This document shows positions 33,401 through 48,400 of a stretch of DNA of 64,000 nucleotides, piece after piece (position 1 is the first letter of the stretch; each line of letters opens with the position of its first letter). The stretch comes from Luidia sarsii (lineage: Eukaryota > Echinodermata > Asteroidea > Paxillosida > Luidiidae). The notes beneath the pieces were generated by a model that saw nothing but the letters and a program-made list of their open reading frames with translations, was not told the origin of the DNA and made no database searches. The translations under genes were made by a program, and so were the position numbers. Where the stretch lies: positions 23,760,368 to 23,824,367 of the forward strand of contig OX465107.1 in the NCBI GenBank assembly GCA_949987565.1, read 5' to 3'.

Positions 33401-36400
33401 TGCAAACTAACTACCCGGTAACTTCAACGACCACAGTACAAATCTCAAAAAAGTTGGAAGCCCGACGTTTCATCCTAACAGGACCTTTCTCAAAGACAAA
33501 ATGCATGGCTAATTGATACACTTCGGTTGTGTCGGCGTTGTGGTTCACTCCCAAGATAATCAAGTTTGGCAGCAGCTTCCGCTGGCTCATGCACGAGGAT
33601 TGTACGCGGTCCAACATTTGTCAGACTTTAAAAAAAAAAAAAAAACGCTCCTGCGATTGGTGGGCAAGGGCCTCACGGAGCGATCAGTTCACTGACACTG
33701 AGGAAGCTTGTACCTGCAGTCTCAAAACATGGTTGGCGCTGGACATGATTGACCGGCAATTCTCCTCACTCTTGGCCTGCAGAACGAAGCAGACTTCCAG
33801 AAAGGTCTCCACTGGGTTCACGGGACTGGCACCGTCTGGAGACCAAAGCAAAAGAATCCAAACCAATCTGACAATGACAGACAGACAGGCAGGCAGGCAG
33901 ACAGACATAGGCAGACAAATAGGCATATGGAGACAGACAGTCAGGCAAGTAGACAGACGAGCGGACAGACAGGCAGAAAGACAAACACAAGCAAGCAAGA
34001 ATTCTTGAAGGAAACCATGGACACCATTCACATGGTCTTTCAAGAATAAGTGAGGCTCTTGAGAATTGCATGAAGCAAGACTCTTTGAGCAGAGTGTGCT
34101 CTGCCCATCGTCAGTGGACTGCTAAAGAGAGTATATACCGTACATGGTGTCATGGCAAACTTTCCACACTGTGATTCCACCGTGCAATCCTTTCAAAGTC
34201 TCATCCCAACTCCTGAGGTCTACATTTGCCGGTCAGAGAGACTGAACACGGCGCATGCCAACCCACATGAGCTAAGACTCTCAGAAACTCCTCTCACCCC
34301 TCTCTCCCTCTCTCTCTCCGAGACTAAGACCTACCACCAGTTGCCCTGTTAGCAGTCTGCGCCATGCCAACAACGATGCCCAACAGAGGGCGCCAGATGG
34401 ATGTGATCTCCTCCCCCGGCGACACCCTGATGACGTCATCACACTTGAAAGGCCAAGGGGCTCCTTCCACTATCAGTACTTACATCCCCATAAAAAACAC
34501 AAGCAGAACAAACAAACATCACTAAACAAATAATACTAGAAATAATGTTTTATTAATTATAGTAGTGATGCAAAACTGTACAATCTATATAGGAAGGTTT
34601 GCAATGAGTTTCTCCTGATGACGGCCAGAGCATACTGGTTGGAACATCGCGTTACCACTCGGGTTCTTTTCAGAACCACACCTCTTCTATGAGAGACCTT
34701 TTACATGGTGTCACCGCAAACCCTCCTATATTGTTTCACCCATCATGCAAAGCCTTAAGTCTTATTTATCTCTACCAATCTAATCAAATACTAGCTTTGA
34801 CCCAACTTGCAACATCAAAATACTTTTCACATCAAAAGGAGTACCATAACTAATTCAAATTCAATTTCAATTAAAATATCTTAAGATTTTAGGGCGGAAT
34901 ATCTCCGAGGGTGGCCATCGGGCTCCAACATCGATTCAATCTTATTGCATTTCCCAAATTTCAGTGCATCATATTTGAATTTGAATTTGAATTTGAATTT
35001 GAATTTATTATTCGCCACACATGTACAAAATAATACATGGTGGAAAGACATTGGTTCTTCGCTCTGCTAAAACATAAAAAAAAATATAAAAACATAAAAT
35101 AAAAGGAATACAGGCAATACCAAAAGACAGTAATAAAATACATACAAAGATATCGAAGAATAAAACATTTGAAAAATTGGCAAAGAAAACTTTGACTGCA
35201 CCGGGACTTGAACCCGAGACCTCTGGATTAACGTACATGTACCAGTGCTCTATGTAGTGCCCTGACTCTGCCCAGACTACTGTAGTTAACTATTTGGGAG
35301 GCCACCATCTAAGGGCTGGATAGCTCAGATGGAAGAGCACTGGTACGTTAGTCCAGAGGTCTCGGGTTCAAGTCCGGGTCCAGTCAAAGTTTTCTTTGCC
35401 AATTTGTCAATGTCTTCAAAAGTTCCCAGTCAGTTTTTCCTTGCTTGTTTGAAGAATAAAACAAAAAGCTTAAAAGTAATACACTACAGAGCACTTGTGA
35501 TGTGCAATGGAAGGAGGATTTTGAAAACGACAAACGCAGACGGGAGGACTCTCTTCCTCTTCCTCCTCATCCTCCTCCTCCTCCTCCTCCTCTTCCTCTT
35601 CCTCCTCCGCCTGCTGAACACCGGTGGGGGAGGCAGGGAGGGGAACTCACCTCTGCAGGTGCATTGGAGCAGGAAGCCCTCGGGTCTCCTCTCCCTGCAC
35701 TGGCACTCCACCATTCTGGCCTCCGATACCGGCAGGTTGGCCATTGCTCTCAGCTGCATCTGTCCGGAGAACAAAGAGGGGATGAGATGAGGGGGGGGGA
35801 TTGGATTTCAGGCACCAGACCACTTGACCACTTGTTTTGCACATCAGCGGGGAGTCTGGTGCCATGGCAATTCAGGACAGTGAGGAGTCTAATCTTTCTT
35901 TTGTTATCTTCCTGATATCGATCTGACTCGAGTGGATCTACATCATTGGGGTCGTTCAGACACCGTACTAAAAGTGGTCTATCTTCGGTTTAAACTGAAA
36001 AGGTTCTATCTACAGGTAGTTGTGTCTGAACGGTCTACGTAAACCGTTTTGGGTACTACAAACGATCTATCTTAGACCGCCAAGGAGGGGTGGACTAGAC
36101 TACGAAGACCGGTCTACGTACATGTACTATAAACCTTAACGTGTCTGAACTGTCTATCTCATAACCACATCCGGTTTAGGCAGACGAGCGGGCGCATTAC
36201 ATAACCGGTGATTTATGTCACTGCCCAAACCGCGTCAATGAAGGGAAGTTGGGATTCAGGGTCAAGCAACGTGTGTGACCTCTTAGTACCAGAGATAGAC
36301 TGTTTTCAGTTGAACTCAGTGAGTATGAACGCAAGGCGTTTGCAATGAAATGTTTACCTCCCGCTGTGACCGCAAATGATAGAGCTTTTTCGGTCTCCGT

Positions 36401-39400
36401 AGTACGGTGTCTGAACATAGCCAGTGATGTTTATGGTGTCCGCTCCTGTCAAATTTGTCTGCTCTACCCTCAGATAATCCTCTCCCCCAGTGGGTCTCCC
36501 ATACTACCTGGCTTCCACCTGACCTAACTGCCTAATGACACACCCCACCTCCAGCCATGATTCAATAAGCACCTGGGTAAGAGAGCACACTGTCTGAAAA
36601 CATTTGGAGGGCCTGACGTTTCCATCCTAGCAGGACCTCCTCAAAGGTGCTATGACTCTGCCTTTGAGACAGTTCCGGCCAGGATCGAATCGTCAAAATT
36701 CTTGACATTTTTCGCATTTTGTTCATTTTTATAGTCAGAGACCGGCTGGCGACACTTCTGCATAAAACTCTCTGAAAACGTTGAGTCACAACAGGCTCTT
36801 CAGACACATGCCCCCTGCTCCAACCAAAGTCCAAAGAGATGACTGTCATGGTGTCACTGAATACTTTCCACATGGTTCTTCACGACCCATCACTGGGATT
36901 CCCCGAATGTCTTATTGCACTTGTCGCAAATATTGACAATAATCGCAATATTGACAGGTATACATGCATTTTGGGATTGCAGTTTATTTTTCACTGTAAA
37001 AGTTGGTTTTCAATCTTTGTTTATCCCTTTCATTTTGTGGTCGTGTTGGTTGTAAAGGGCTTCAAGGTTTGATGTAATGCGCTCTCATAAATACCTATTA
37101 TTATTAAAGTGATATACACCAAATGTGGCAAACTGCTTACTGACTAAAGTTACCAAAATGCAAAATCTCAAAATTTAGTGGGCCTGACGTTTCGATCCTA
37201 GCAGGACCTTTCTCTGCCTTTTAGAAAGGTCCTGCTAGGATCGAAACGTCAGGCCCACTAAATGTTGAGACCTATTTACTATTATTATAATTATTATTAT
37301 GGTGGCTAATTGACTAGAGGGTTATGCCTGACTAAAGGTTGGTTTTTTTAAACCGGGTGGGGGGGGGGGGGTTGGGGTGAGCCCTCGCACCTGGACCCAG
37401 ATTTCGTGAAGGAGCAGGGGCACAAAGGTCTCGTAGTAGCTGTCCAGCGAGTCGTAAGCCGGGGCCACATCCTGGAGGGTCTTGTAGCGGCACTCGGCAA
37501 GGATGGGCGGCGTGGCTGGAGACATGGGGAAAGAGCACCGCCAAGGATATCATGGAGAAGAGGAAGAGGATGGTCAAGATTGCCAGCGTGTTATCCATGT
37601 TATTAGGCCAAAACCAACGACTAGTATGACTGACCAGTCTTTGGTGAGTATTTTGCAGGGATGTAAAGTGACTGACAATTTGCGACAAAGTCATTCCCTG
37701 AAAATCAATGAATTGTGCGACTGCGAGTAAGTGCTTACGCGACCGAGAGATGCGACAGTGAGTGAGCGCTAACGCGACCCAGAGATGCGACTGTGAGTGA
37801 GCACTTACGCGACCAAGAGATTCATGGCAGGGGTGCAGACGCCCTTCTGTTTTTAGGGTTTCAACAGATAAAAATTAGCAGTTTGAGATACCTGTTTGAC
37901 ATAAAAAAAAATTTTTTTTTAAAGTAATTTGTGGATGGCAGCGAAATTTGCCCCTTTTTCATTTGCCCATTGGCTTGGATAAATAATTGGCAAAGGAAAC
38001 TCCAAAGCGGACACCGCTTGTGGAGTTGTGGTACCATTCCAAAGGCAGTAGGACACCACCTTGACAGTGCTGGGTCTTTGGTAAAGGTCCAAATACTCCG
38101 GACAGCAGCCCGACCAGGAACAGGTAGGATCCTAAGGAAAACCCTACAGATCTGAGGCTACAAAACGTAGCTTGATCTGAGGTGAACCCTGCACAAATGA
38201 AAGAGAGATCTTTCATTGTGGTGCACAACTTAATGATAATAATGACATGAAACACTCACATGTGACTGATTGACCCTCTGACTGCGGACCGTATATGTCC
38301 AGCCACTGGCACTTCCAGCCTGTGATCCAGTAGTGGAGGTCGGTCAGACTGAAGGGGGCGGTCTTGGGCAGCTGGACAATAGCCTGGGGCTGCAAGGACA
38401 CCGAGGGCCCGCCAGGCGGGTCCCGGGTCTCCGAGGCCCCAGCTCCCTCCCCGGCTCGCTCTGCGGGAGGCAGAGACGGCTGGCTTGACTGCCTCACCAT
38501 CAAGGGCAAGGCGCTGCTCGCTGCCGCTGGCCTAGGGCCGTCGGCAGGGAGGTTGCCGGTCAATGAGGCGGAGTGAGATGTCGCCGGCGGCATCGCCGCA
38601 CGATCCGTCAGCGAGGTGGCCGTTTCCAGCGTCGCCTTGTCCGAGGTGAAGAACTGGAATACGGGCGGATTCCCCCCAGCCCAAGGAAGCTCCACATCAT
38701 CGCAACCGCGGTCTGCGGACCTCGAGCCTGCCCCCGGATGGACATGGGACGTGTGGTCGGTCGAGGCGGTCGGTGTGGGCCCGGCATAGGCGGCCTGGGC
38801 ATAGCCGGGTAGAGAGACAGCTGGTGAGGACAAGGCGTTGCCCACGGCGGCCGCCAGGGACTGTCCGGCCGGCCGCAAGACGCCGCTGCTGGCGGACGGC
38901 AGGCTGGCTCTCTCCTCGCCGCCGGCCGTGGTGGTGGCCTCCTCTCGCTGCCTAGTGGTCGCCTCGTGTCCCCTCATGTCCTGGATGAACCGTTCGGCCC
39001 GCGAGCTGAACCGGGAGGCACAGGTTGGTCGGGGTCGCTCCTCCGCGCTCGACGTCCGCCCAGAGGGGTGTCTGGGTCGCCGAGGAGGCTGGCCATCCTC
39101 CAGGGCAAAGGTGTCCAGGAGCTGCAGCTCCTCGTCCCGGCCGCTGAGCATCCGCAGCGGCTGGGCGTCGGCCGGAGCCTCTTCGGCCTCCAGCGAGTTG
39201 GCCAACCTCCTGGTGCCCCGGATCTTAGGGGCAGAGGCGACAGATCGCTGGTGAGCATCTGTCCGCGATTCTGGCAATGGTTCGCCCTCGTCCGTGCCTG
39301 TGTCAGCACCCCCTGCCCTCTTCCACTTGTCGCTCCATTTTTGGAGCTCTTGCCGACAATTCTTGGCTCTTCTCTCGTCTAACTCCGCCGCAAGAGTGGC

Positions 39401-42400
39401 TTCTGCAAAACAAGAGTGACCGCGCATCACTAAACTCGTCAATACATTGGGTGTCGGCCTTTTTGGTACAGCAATGAATGGACTCACAGAAACAGGGTTA
39501 CCCACTGTGGTCCTGGTCATGGTCATATTAATTGTCAAAATGAACTTAAAAAAAAAAAAAACTTGGGTGGGGTTGGGGGTTACTCGGGGGTAGCTCGTTC
39601 TTTTCTTTTTTAGTGAAACTGCGATAATTAATAATTAATTTATTAATTATTCAATTATTGAAGAACCAGAAGGCAGTTTCAGTCCCTACCTGATTCCTTT
39701 CGGCTGGCTGCTGCTTCGTCTCTCCCCATCTGAATGTGCTTGTGGCTCTCAGACTCTAAAGAGTTGCTGTCATACTTGGACTGTGGCAGCTTGGTCTCAG
39801 TTGACAGCCTGTGGTCACGGTCGTCCTGGTCTATCCGACTCCCAAGCCTTCCATTCTCAGGACCTTCAAGGCCCTTCCTGGCACGGATTCCTTCTCTTAG
39901 GGCTTCATCTTGGTGTCCGTCCTCCTGTGGCAGTCCCTGGGCACATCGTGGACCCTCATCCTCGCTGCTACTGCTCAGTGGAGTGCACTCGTTATTGCCG
40001 TAGAGCGCGTTCATCAGGTCGGAGTCCTCCGTCTGGGAGAGGGGCAAGTCCCGCCCCGGCGTGGGCGAGCAGGAGCGGTCGCTGTCCTCCTCTCTCTCCA
40101 CCTTCACCCTCACCGGGTTCAGGTCGATGCTCAGGTCTTCGTCTGAGGACTTGTCCAAGTCCAGGCCGGTGTCCTCGTCGCTGGAGATGACGATCAGCTG
40201 GCTCAGGCAGTCGTCGTCGACCAGCTGGCTGCAGTTGTAGCTCTCCAGATCGATGATGATGTCGTCCTGGTCCTGGGAATAGGTGGCTACGGACGGGCCG
40301 GGACTGGAGTCACCGAGGGACGACGGTCTCTTGACTACCAGCAGATGGACCGGTGACTTAATGCCTTCCTCCTCGCTCAACAGTGAGAAGACCTCAAGAG
40401 TGTCACTCCCTGGCTGGCTGTCAGGGGAGGCCGCCGTTTGGATTTTCTCACCACTGCTTTCGTGGTGCCGACGAATTCCGTCAGGGTCCCTTGCCGGCGA
40501 TGTTTCTCCAGAGGCAGCGAGGGGTTTCCGGAGCAAGCTCCAGCTTCTCCCTGAGTCGCTCGAGCTGGACATGTGCTGCTCCGGGCGACTGGACTCCCGC
40601 TGGTCCCGCCGGGGCTCGTCGTCCGAGCTGCCCGACATGACCTCCAGATGTCTCAAGGCCTGGTGGGGAGAGAGCAGCTGTCGGCTGTCGCTCTGGCCAT
40701 CTCCCCTCGATGCCTCGGTGTCCTCCGTCCGTCTCTCCTCGCTCCTCTCCCCGGGCCCCTCCCTCTCCGCCTCAGCCGCGGGATCGCGGGGCCGTGGCTC
40801 CGTCTCGACAGCGACCGCCTTCGGCGCCTCAGCAGCTCGGCTCCCCTCGTCCACACTACCGGAGGAGCAGTTGGACCCTGGCCTCGGCTTCTGTCGCCTC
40901 CTGGACAGGGAGAGCCTGTTCTTGGGAAAGGAGCGGGGGCTCTGAAAGGAGCTGCCCCAGAAGGGCGACGACTTGCTCAACATAGACGTCTGGGACTGGG
41001 GCATTTTGGGGGGAGTGGCAAGCAACGAGCCGGGACACCACTCTACCTCCTCTACCTCATCCTCCTCCGACGACAAGCTCTCCAATTTCATGGCCCCCGG
41101 GAGCCTCCTCTTCACCCTCTTCCTTTTCCTCTTCCTGGGGCTGGAGCCGTTGGGGGACGTAAGCTCCTCGCTGCTCGTGCAGTCCCAGCCTCTTTTCTTT
41201 TCGGAGTCCTTTCGGTGTCGCGCAGTCCCGGCCGTGCATCTTTGGATGGTCAGCGGCTCCATATCCAGGACTCTGAACTGACCACTGCCCCCACGCACAG
41301 CTAGAAAGAAAGATGTCATTCACAGCCGTCATTTTTTATGTACGTGAAGTTAATATAAAAACTGTTTGCACACTGCTAACTGACTAAAATGACCTGCAAT
41401 ACATAAATCTCAAACAATTAGAGGGCCTGACGTTTATGCAATGACTGCGCATACTGTATAATGTACCTTCCAGTTCTGTGATAGTCTCCAGTACTATTGC
41501 AGGCTGCATGGAAGTCCGCTGATCTGCAATCGTGTCTGGACAGGGAACACAATACACTATGAACATCTAAACCATGAAAAAGGGGTGAAAATGTCATTTC
41601 GCCATGAAACTAGAAATTCACTGTGAATTCACGGCGCATTTTACAGTGAATTCATCGTGAAAATAATCTCTTCTCTGACCTGATAAGGACATCTTCAGGT
41701 CACGAAAGAGACCGTGAAAAAACCGTGATTATCTAGTGTGGCAAGCTCCAGCCTTGAGAGATGGCTAATTCAATTACCAGTAGGGACCACCAGCCCCCAT
41801 AGAGGTACTGCATGGTGTCCTTGTACCTGTAACTCCCAGATACTTCTAAATTGCCTCTAGCCATTTACCACCAGGAATGTGGCCTTGGAAACCACTGGTG
41901 AAAATATCCTGTGAAAATGACTTAGCTAACTGTGTGCCATGAAATAGGGGTGAAAGCACGGTGAATTTTTTGTTCACGACTAAATGACATTTTCACCGTT
42001 TAGATGTTCAATAGTGATAGAGACCAGAAGAAGGGAAAAAGAGAAGGGAATTTCTGAGAAGGTGTCAAGGTTTGGGGAATCACTCAAGGGATGCTCTTTT
42101 GGATGATTTGTAAATTTTCTGAGAGATTCCCTGGATCATACTTCGAGCATAAAGGCGTGTAGAAACACAGGCAGCACTTTCAGCTCAGTATCCACAGTCC
42201 ACATTAAAGGCTCTTCACACTGATGATGCATACAGTAGTACAACGATGTGGCATACTGCTTTAATGGTTAGACTTGTAGTCTGTTCACTCCAACCCCGGC
42301 CTCATTAAATGACATTCCTTTTTAAAAGGAATGCTAATTCCTATCTCCAGCCTTCCTGAGTCCCTCTCTATCTCCTTCTTTCTTTAGCTCTTAACCTTGA

Positions 42401-45400
42401 GTTGGTTTTAAGCCTTGTTTTGGGCGATTTTGCCTAAAATTACAAAAAGAAGAACAAAAAGAAGCCCCCCTCTCCAGTCCACCCACAGCCAGCCCATTGA
42501 GAGGGGTGCCAATGTCCATATAGCCAGATGAACAACATGAGGAGTAGGGTGGGAGGGTTATGAATAATGTATGCTCAAGCTACATGTATGCACACAGTGG
42601 ACAGACTGAACGTGCAGTAGACGCAAACCAATATTGGAGGGTCTGGCACTTCTGACCTACGCTAATCAGAGAAGCTCTGATAGGATCAAACTGCCATGCT
42701 ACGCTTAAGGGGCTTTCACACTAGACGAAATCCCCGGCGATTTCTTGAAAATTATTGAAAAATTTTACCCAGCTGCTCGGGGGTAGAGTAGAAGGAGAAA
42801 ACCCCGGGGTTTTGATTATTTCCACGGGGAAATAGGGTCCCCGGAAGTTTCCAAATGGGTCCAGTGTGAATGGTTGCGGGGGTGTTGGTGGGGTAAAAAA
42901 TCCCTGGGAATTCCCCTGAGATTTAATGCCCGGGGATTTGCCCTGTAGTGTGAAAGGGGTTTTAGTGCTTAGTGGTTATCACTGTGTAGGAATGCGCCGC
43001 CAGCAAGACATACGAAAAGAACCCGTAGTCCATCGAGGCAGATATTTCTGCAGGGCTCAAAAGGGACTTCTTGTACCTTCAGCTTTGATTCTGCTGATGT
43101 CCTCGAAGCCATTTTCTGTTTCCTTCGGTCCCCTTGCCCAGCTGTCTTCACTGGGAGCAGAGCTGGAACTCGAGTCACTCCAGGCGTCTTGCACGAGGCC
43201 CGAGACGTCCGTCTCCCCGGAGGACGGGGCACTGCAGACAGAGCTGGCCACGCAAGCCGCACCGTCGCTGGAGTCACGTTGGAGCGGTGGGCAACTGGAC
43301 GGGGAACCGGCGAAAGGTTCCGATGAGATCGGCTCTCCTTTAATCGGGATGTTGCCGGTGCACTTTGAGGTGGAGCCGGCCGGCAACCTCCGTTGACCGC
43401 CCCCGCAAACTGACAGGTGATTCTCCGAGGGGCCGACGGACGTGGCCGCGTCTCCTTCAGACAGCTTCAGGAGAGCCGCATGCACCAGCTCCACGCAGTC
43501 GGGAAACGCGGCCTGGTCGGCGACCAGGCCCCGGAGCTTCTCCGGCGAGACGGCGCGCTGGCGAGGGGGGAGGGCCAGCATCCCGATGTAGCGGAGCGCC
43601 CGGCCCGCACTCTCCCCGTCCCTCAGAGCCAGCCTCAGCAGGCGGACGAGGAGCTGGCGAGAGTCTTCGGTGACAGTCGACGCCGGTGTGTCGTCTCCTC
43701 GGAGCGGGCAGCCCCGTAGGAGGGCAGGCAACGCCTCCATCCACTGCCCGACCTCCTTGGCCAGTTGGCCCAGGTCCGGCAAGCCCAGGAGACTCCGGAA
43801 AACCTGGGCCAGAGCGGCCATCAGCCTCGGCAGCAGAGGGTCTGCAGTCGCGCCGGCGCCCCTCCTCAAGTCCCCCAGCTGGTAGCAGAGGTGAACAGCG
43901 ACCTCCTTCATGATGAAGACGCCCTCGTCAATGTCCAGGAGGGAGTTGACAAAGTCCGGAATCCAACAAAAGGGATTTGTCGGACTGACAATCAACTGCT
44001 GGGCCGTGGTGGGCCATTCACTCGGCTCTTTTTCTGCCGAATCATCCCGTCTGCGTAAAAATGGGGGGTAAAAGGGAGTCATCACTCTTGGATCTTCGGC
44101 ACTGAGAACTAACACTTGCCAAGCAGTCGTGCTGCATCAATTTCTCTCTCTCAATCAATTTCTCTAATCCTCCTGCCTTCGAGAAAACATCATGTTAACC
44201 ACTTCGCGCCTGGGGGTTTTTCAGCGCCGATGACCGCCATACGGGGGTTTTTGAACAATGCATCATTTTCAAATCTCTCTAAAACAATCGGAACAATATA
44301 TTTCTGTGAAATAAATCGATAAGGGTTTACTATGGGTACAAGAGAGTAAAACCTGGCACAATTCGGACGTCGTTGTGGGTTTTGTCAAGAGATTATCCGT
44401 TCGAAAAAGGGCCTATTGTGCGTCGTCAATGGACTGTAACGGTCGTGTGTGTGTGTGTGTGTGTGCGTGTACGGTGCTGTCAATCCCTGACCGCAAACTC
44501 CAGCCTCCACTCCAGGCAGTCAAATCTTCGAGTTTGTCGGCCACAACCGAGCGTACAGATTACGGTAAAGAATGTGGGGGGAATTCCAATGCCAGACCGA
44601 TGACCGTTGGGCTGTGTGGCATGCAAAGACAATGTTCCCCATCGCATAGTCAAGCCAATGTAGCTCCGGATTCGGAGGTACCGGCGCGAAGTGGTTAAGA
44701 CCAAATTTCTCGACCTGCAAAACGCTCCCACTCGAATGAAAATGACAGGCCCACATAGCCACACACTAGACCACTCTACAGTGCCTGTGAACACCACAAT
44801 GATTATTTTCTAAAATGTGCAATTCTTAAAACAAATTGCTAAACAATCGTGAGCAGCAAATACCTGCAAAATATATAAATAGTACTCTTGTGTAAACAAG
44901 AGAGTCCAACCTTGCATATCAGACGTCTGTGTGTCTTTAGTCATGATACTTGTGGCAGCCTGAGATGACTCAGAAGAGTCATTGTTTAAAACTTGCACAA
45001 TAGTGGTGTCCGGATCCAGGGGGCCCAGGGAATAGCAACGACACCCGCGCTCCGAATGAGGAGGTCCCGGACCGGAGGGCTTAAGCTTCGGAAGTTGGAA
45101 CCCTCCTCAATCCTTTCACAATCCTCCAGCGTAAACATGACAACCTTCCTCAATTCCCCCCCCCCCCCCCGAGATCTCATTGTAGCATGCTTCCTCAATC
45201 CTCCCACAATCCTCCAACTGGAAATGTGCATACACGCTTGCCTCAATCCTCCCACACTCCTCCAACTGGAAATGTGCATACACGCTTCCTCAATCCTCCC
45301 ACACTCCTCCAACTGGAAATGTGCATACACGCTTGCCTCAATCCTCCCACAATCCTCCAACTAGAAATGTGCATACACGCTTCCTCAATCCTCCCACAAT

Positions 45401-48400
45401 CCTCCAACTGGAAATGTGCATACAAGCTTCCTCAATCCTCCCACACTCCTCCAACTGGAAATGTGCATACACGCTTGCCTCAATCCTCCCACACTCCTCC
45501 AACTGGAAATGTGCATACACGCTTCCTCAATCCTCCCACAATCCTCCAACTGGAAATGTGCATACACGCTTCCTCAATGCTCCCACACTCCTCCAACTGG
45601 AAATGTGCATACACGCTTCCTCAATCCTCCCACAATCCTCCAACTGGAAATGTGCATACACGCTTGCCTCAATCCTCCCACACTCCTCCAACTGGAAATG
45701 TGCATACACGCTTCCTCAATCCTCCCACAATCCTCCAACTGGAAATGTGCATACACGCTTCCTCAATGCTCCCACACTCCTCCAACTGGAAATGTGCATA
45801 CACGCTTGCCTCAATCCTCCCACAATCCTCCAACTGGAAATGTGCATACAAGCTTCCTCAATCCTCCCACACTCCTCCAACTGGAAATGTGCATACACGC
45901 TTCCTCAATCCTCCCACAATCCTCCAACTGGAAATGTGCATACACGCTTGCCTCAATCCTCCCACAATCCTCCAACTGGAAATGTGCATACACGCTTGCC
46001 TCAATCCTCCCACAATCCTCCAACTGGAAATGTGCATACACGCTTCCTCAATCCTCCCACAATCCTCCAACTGGAAATGTGCATACACGCTTCCTCAATC
46101 CTCCCAAATCCTCCAACTGGAAATGTGCATACACGCTTGCCTCAATCCTCCCACAATCCTCCAACTGGAAATGTGCATACACGCTTCCTCAATCCTCCCA
46201 AATCCTCCAACTGGAAATGTGCATACACGCTTGCCTCAATCCTCCCACAATCCTCTAAACTGGAAATGTGCATACACGCTTCCTCAATCCTCCCACAATC
46301 CTCCAACTGGAAATGTGCATACACGCTTGCCTCAATCCTCCCACACTCCTCCAACTGGAAATGTGCATACACGCTTGCCTCAATCCTCCCACAATCCTCC
46401 AACTGGAAATGTGCATACACGCTTGCCTCAATCCTCCCACAATCCTCCAACTGGAAATGTGCATACACGCTTCCTCAATCCTCCCACAATCCTCCAACTG
46501 GAAATGTGCATACACGCTTGCCTCAATCCTCCCACACTCCTCCAACTGGAAATGTGCATACACGCTTCCTCAATCCTCCCAAATCCTCCAACTGGAAATG
46601 TGCATACACGCTTGCCTCAATCCTCCCACAATCCTCCAACTGGAAATGTGCATACACGCTTCCTCAATCCTCCCACAATCCTCCAACTGGAAATGTGCAT
46701 ACAAGCTTCCTCAATCCTCCCACACTCCTCCAACTGGAAATGTGCATACACGCTTCCTCAATCCTCCCACACTCCTCCAACTGGAAATGTGCATACACAC
46801 TTGCCTCAATCCTCCCACAATCCTCCAACTGGAAATGTGCATACACGCTTCCTCAATCCTCCCACACTCCTCCAACTGGAAATGTGCATACACGCTTCCT
46901 CAATCCTCCCACAATCCTCCAACTGGAAATGTGCATACACGCTTGCCTCAATCCTCCCACACTCCTCCAACTGGAAATGTGCATACACGCTTGCCTCAAG
47001 CCTCCCACACTCCTCCAACTGGAAATGTGCATACACGCTTCCTCAATCCTCCCACAATCCTCCAACTGGAAATGTGCATACACGCTTCCTCAATCCTCCC
47101 AAATCCTCCAACTGGAAATGTGCATACACGCTTGCCTCAATCCTCCCACAATCCTCCAACTGGAAATGTGCATACACGCTTCCTCAATCCTCCCACAATC
47201 CTCCAACTGGAAATGTGCATACACGCTTGCCTCAATCCTCCCACACTCCTCCAACTGGAAATGTGCATACACGCTTGCCTCAATCCTCCCACAATCCTCC
47301 AACTGGAAATGTGCATACACGCTTCCTCAATCCTCCCACAATCCTCCAACTGGAAATGTGCATACACGCTTGCCTCAATCCTCCCACACTCCTCCAACTG
47401 GAAATGTGCATACACGCTTCCTCAATCCTCCCACAATCCTCCAACTGGAAATGTGCATACACGCTTCCTCAATCCTCCCACAATCCTCCAACTGGAAATG
47501 TGCATACACGCTTCCTCAATCCTCCAACTGGAAATGTGCATACACGCTTGCCTCAATCCTCCCACAATCCTCCAACTGGAAATGTGCATACACGCTTCCT
47601 CAATCCTCCCACAATCCTCCAACTGGAAATGTGCATACAAGCTTCCTCAATCCTCCCACAATCCTCCAACTGGAAATGTGCATACACGCTTGCCTCAATC
47701 CTCCCACACTCCTCCAACTGGAAATGTGCATACACGCTTGCCTCAATCCTCCCACACTCCTCCAACTGGAAATGTGCATACACGCTTGCCTCAATCCTCC
47801 CACACTCCTCCAACTGGAAATGTGCATACACGCTTGCCTCAATCCTCCCACAATCCTCCAACTGGAAATGTGCATACACGCTTCCTCAATCCTCCCACAC
47901 TCCTCCAACTGGAAATGTGCATACAAGCTTCCTCAATCCTCCCACACTCCTCCAACTGGAAATGTGCATACACGCTTCCTCAATCCTCCCAAATCCTCCA
48001 ACTGGAAATGTGCATACACGCTTGCCTCAATCCTCCCACAATCCTCCAACTGGAAATGTGCATACACGCTTCCTCAATCCTCCCACAATCCTCCAACTGG
48101 AAATGTGCATACAAGCTTCCTCAATCCTCCCACACTCCTCCAACTGGAAATGTGCATACACGCTTCCTCAATCCTCCCACACTCCTCCAACTGGAAATGT
48201 GCATACACACTTGCCTCAATCCTCCCACAATCCTCCAACTGGAAATGTGCATACACGCTTCCTCAATCCTCCCACACTCCTCCAACTGGAAATGTGCATA
48301 CACGCTTCCTCAATCCTCCCACAATCCTCCAACTGGAAATGTGCATACACGCTTGCCTCAATCCTCCCACAATCCTCCAACTGGAAATGTGCATACACGC

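Noticed and set aside
35314..35385. A functional tRNA-Lys gene
   Set aside because: Acceptor, D and T arms fold, but the anticodon arm is defective and the segment continues into a body shared with other SINE copies.
44810..44998. Possible extra helicase exon (SSESSQAATSIMTKDTQTSD)
   Set aside because: Exons 6 and 7 already join in phase 2, and the segment overlaps a fragment of the piggyBac-like repeat (ACTATTGTG).
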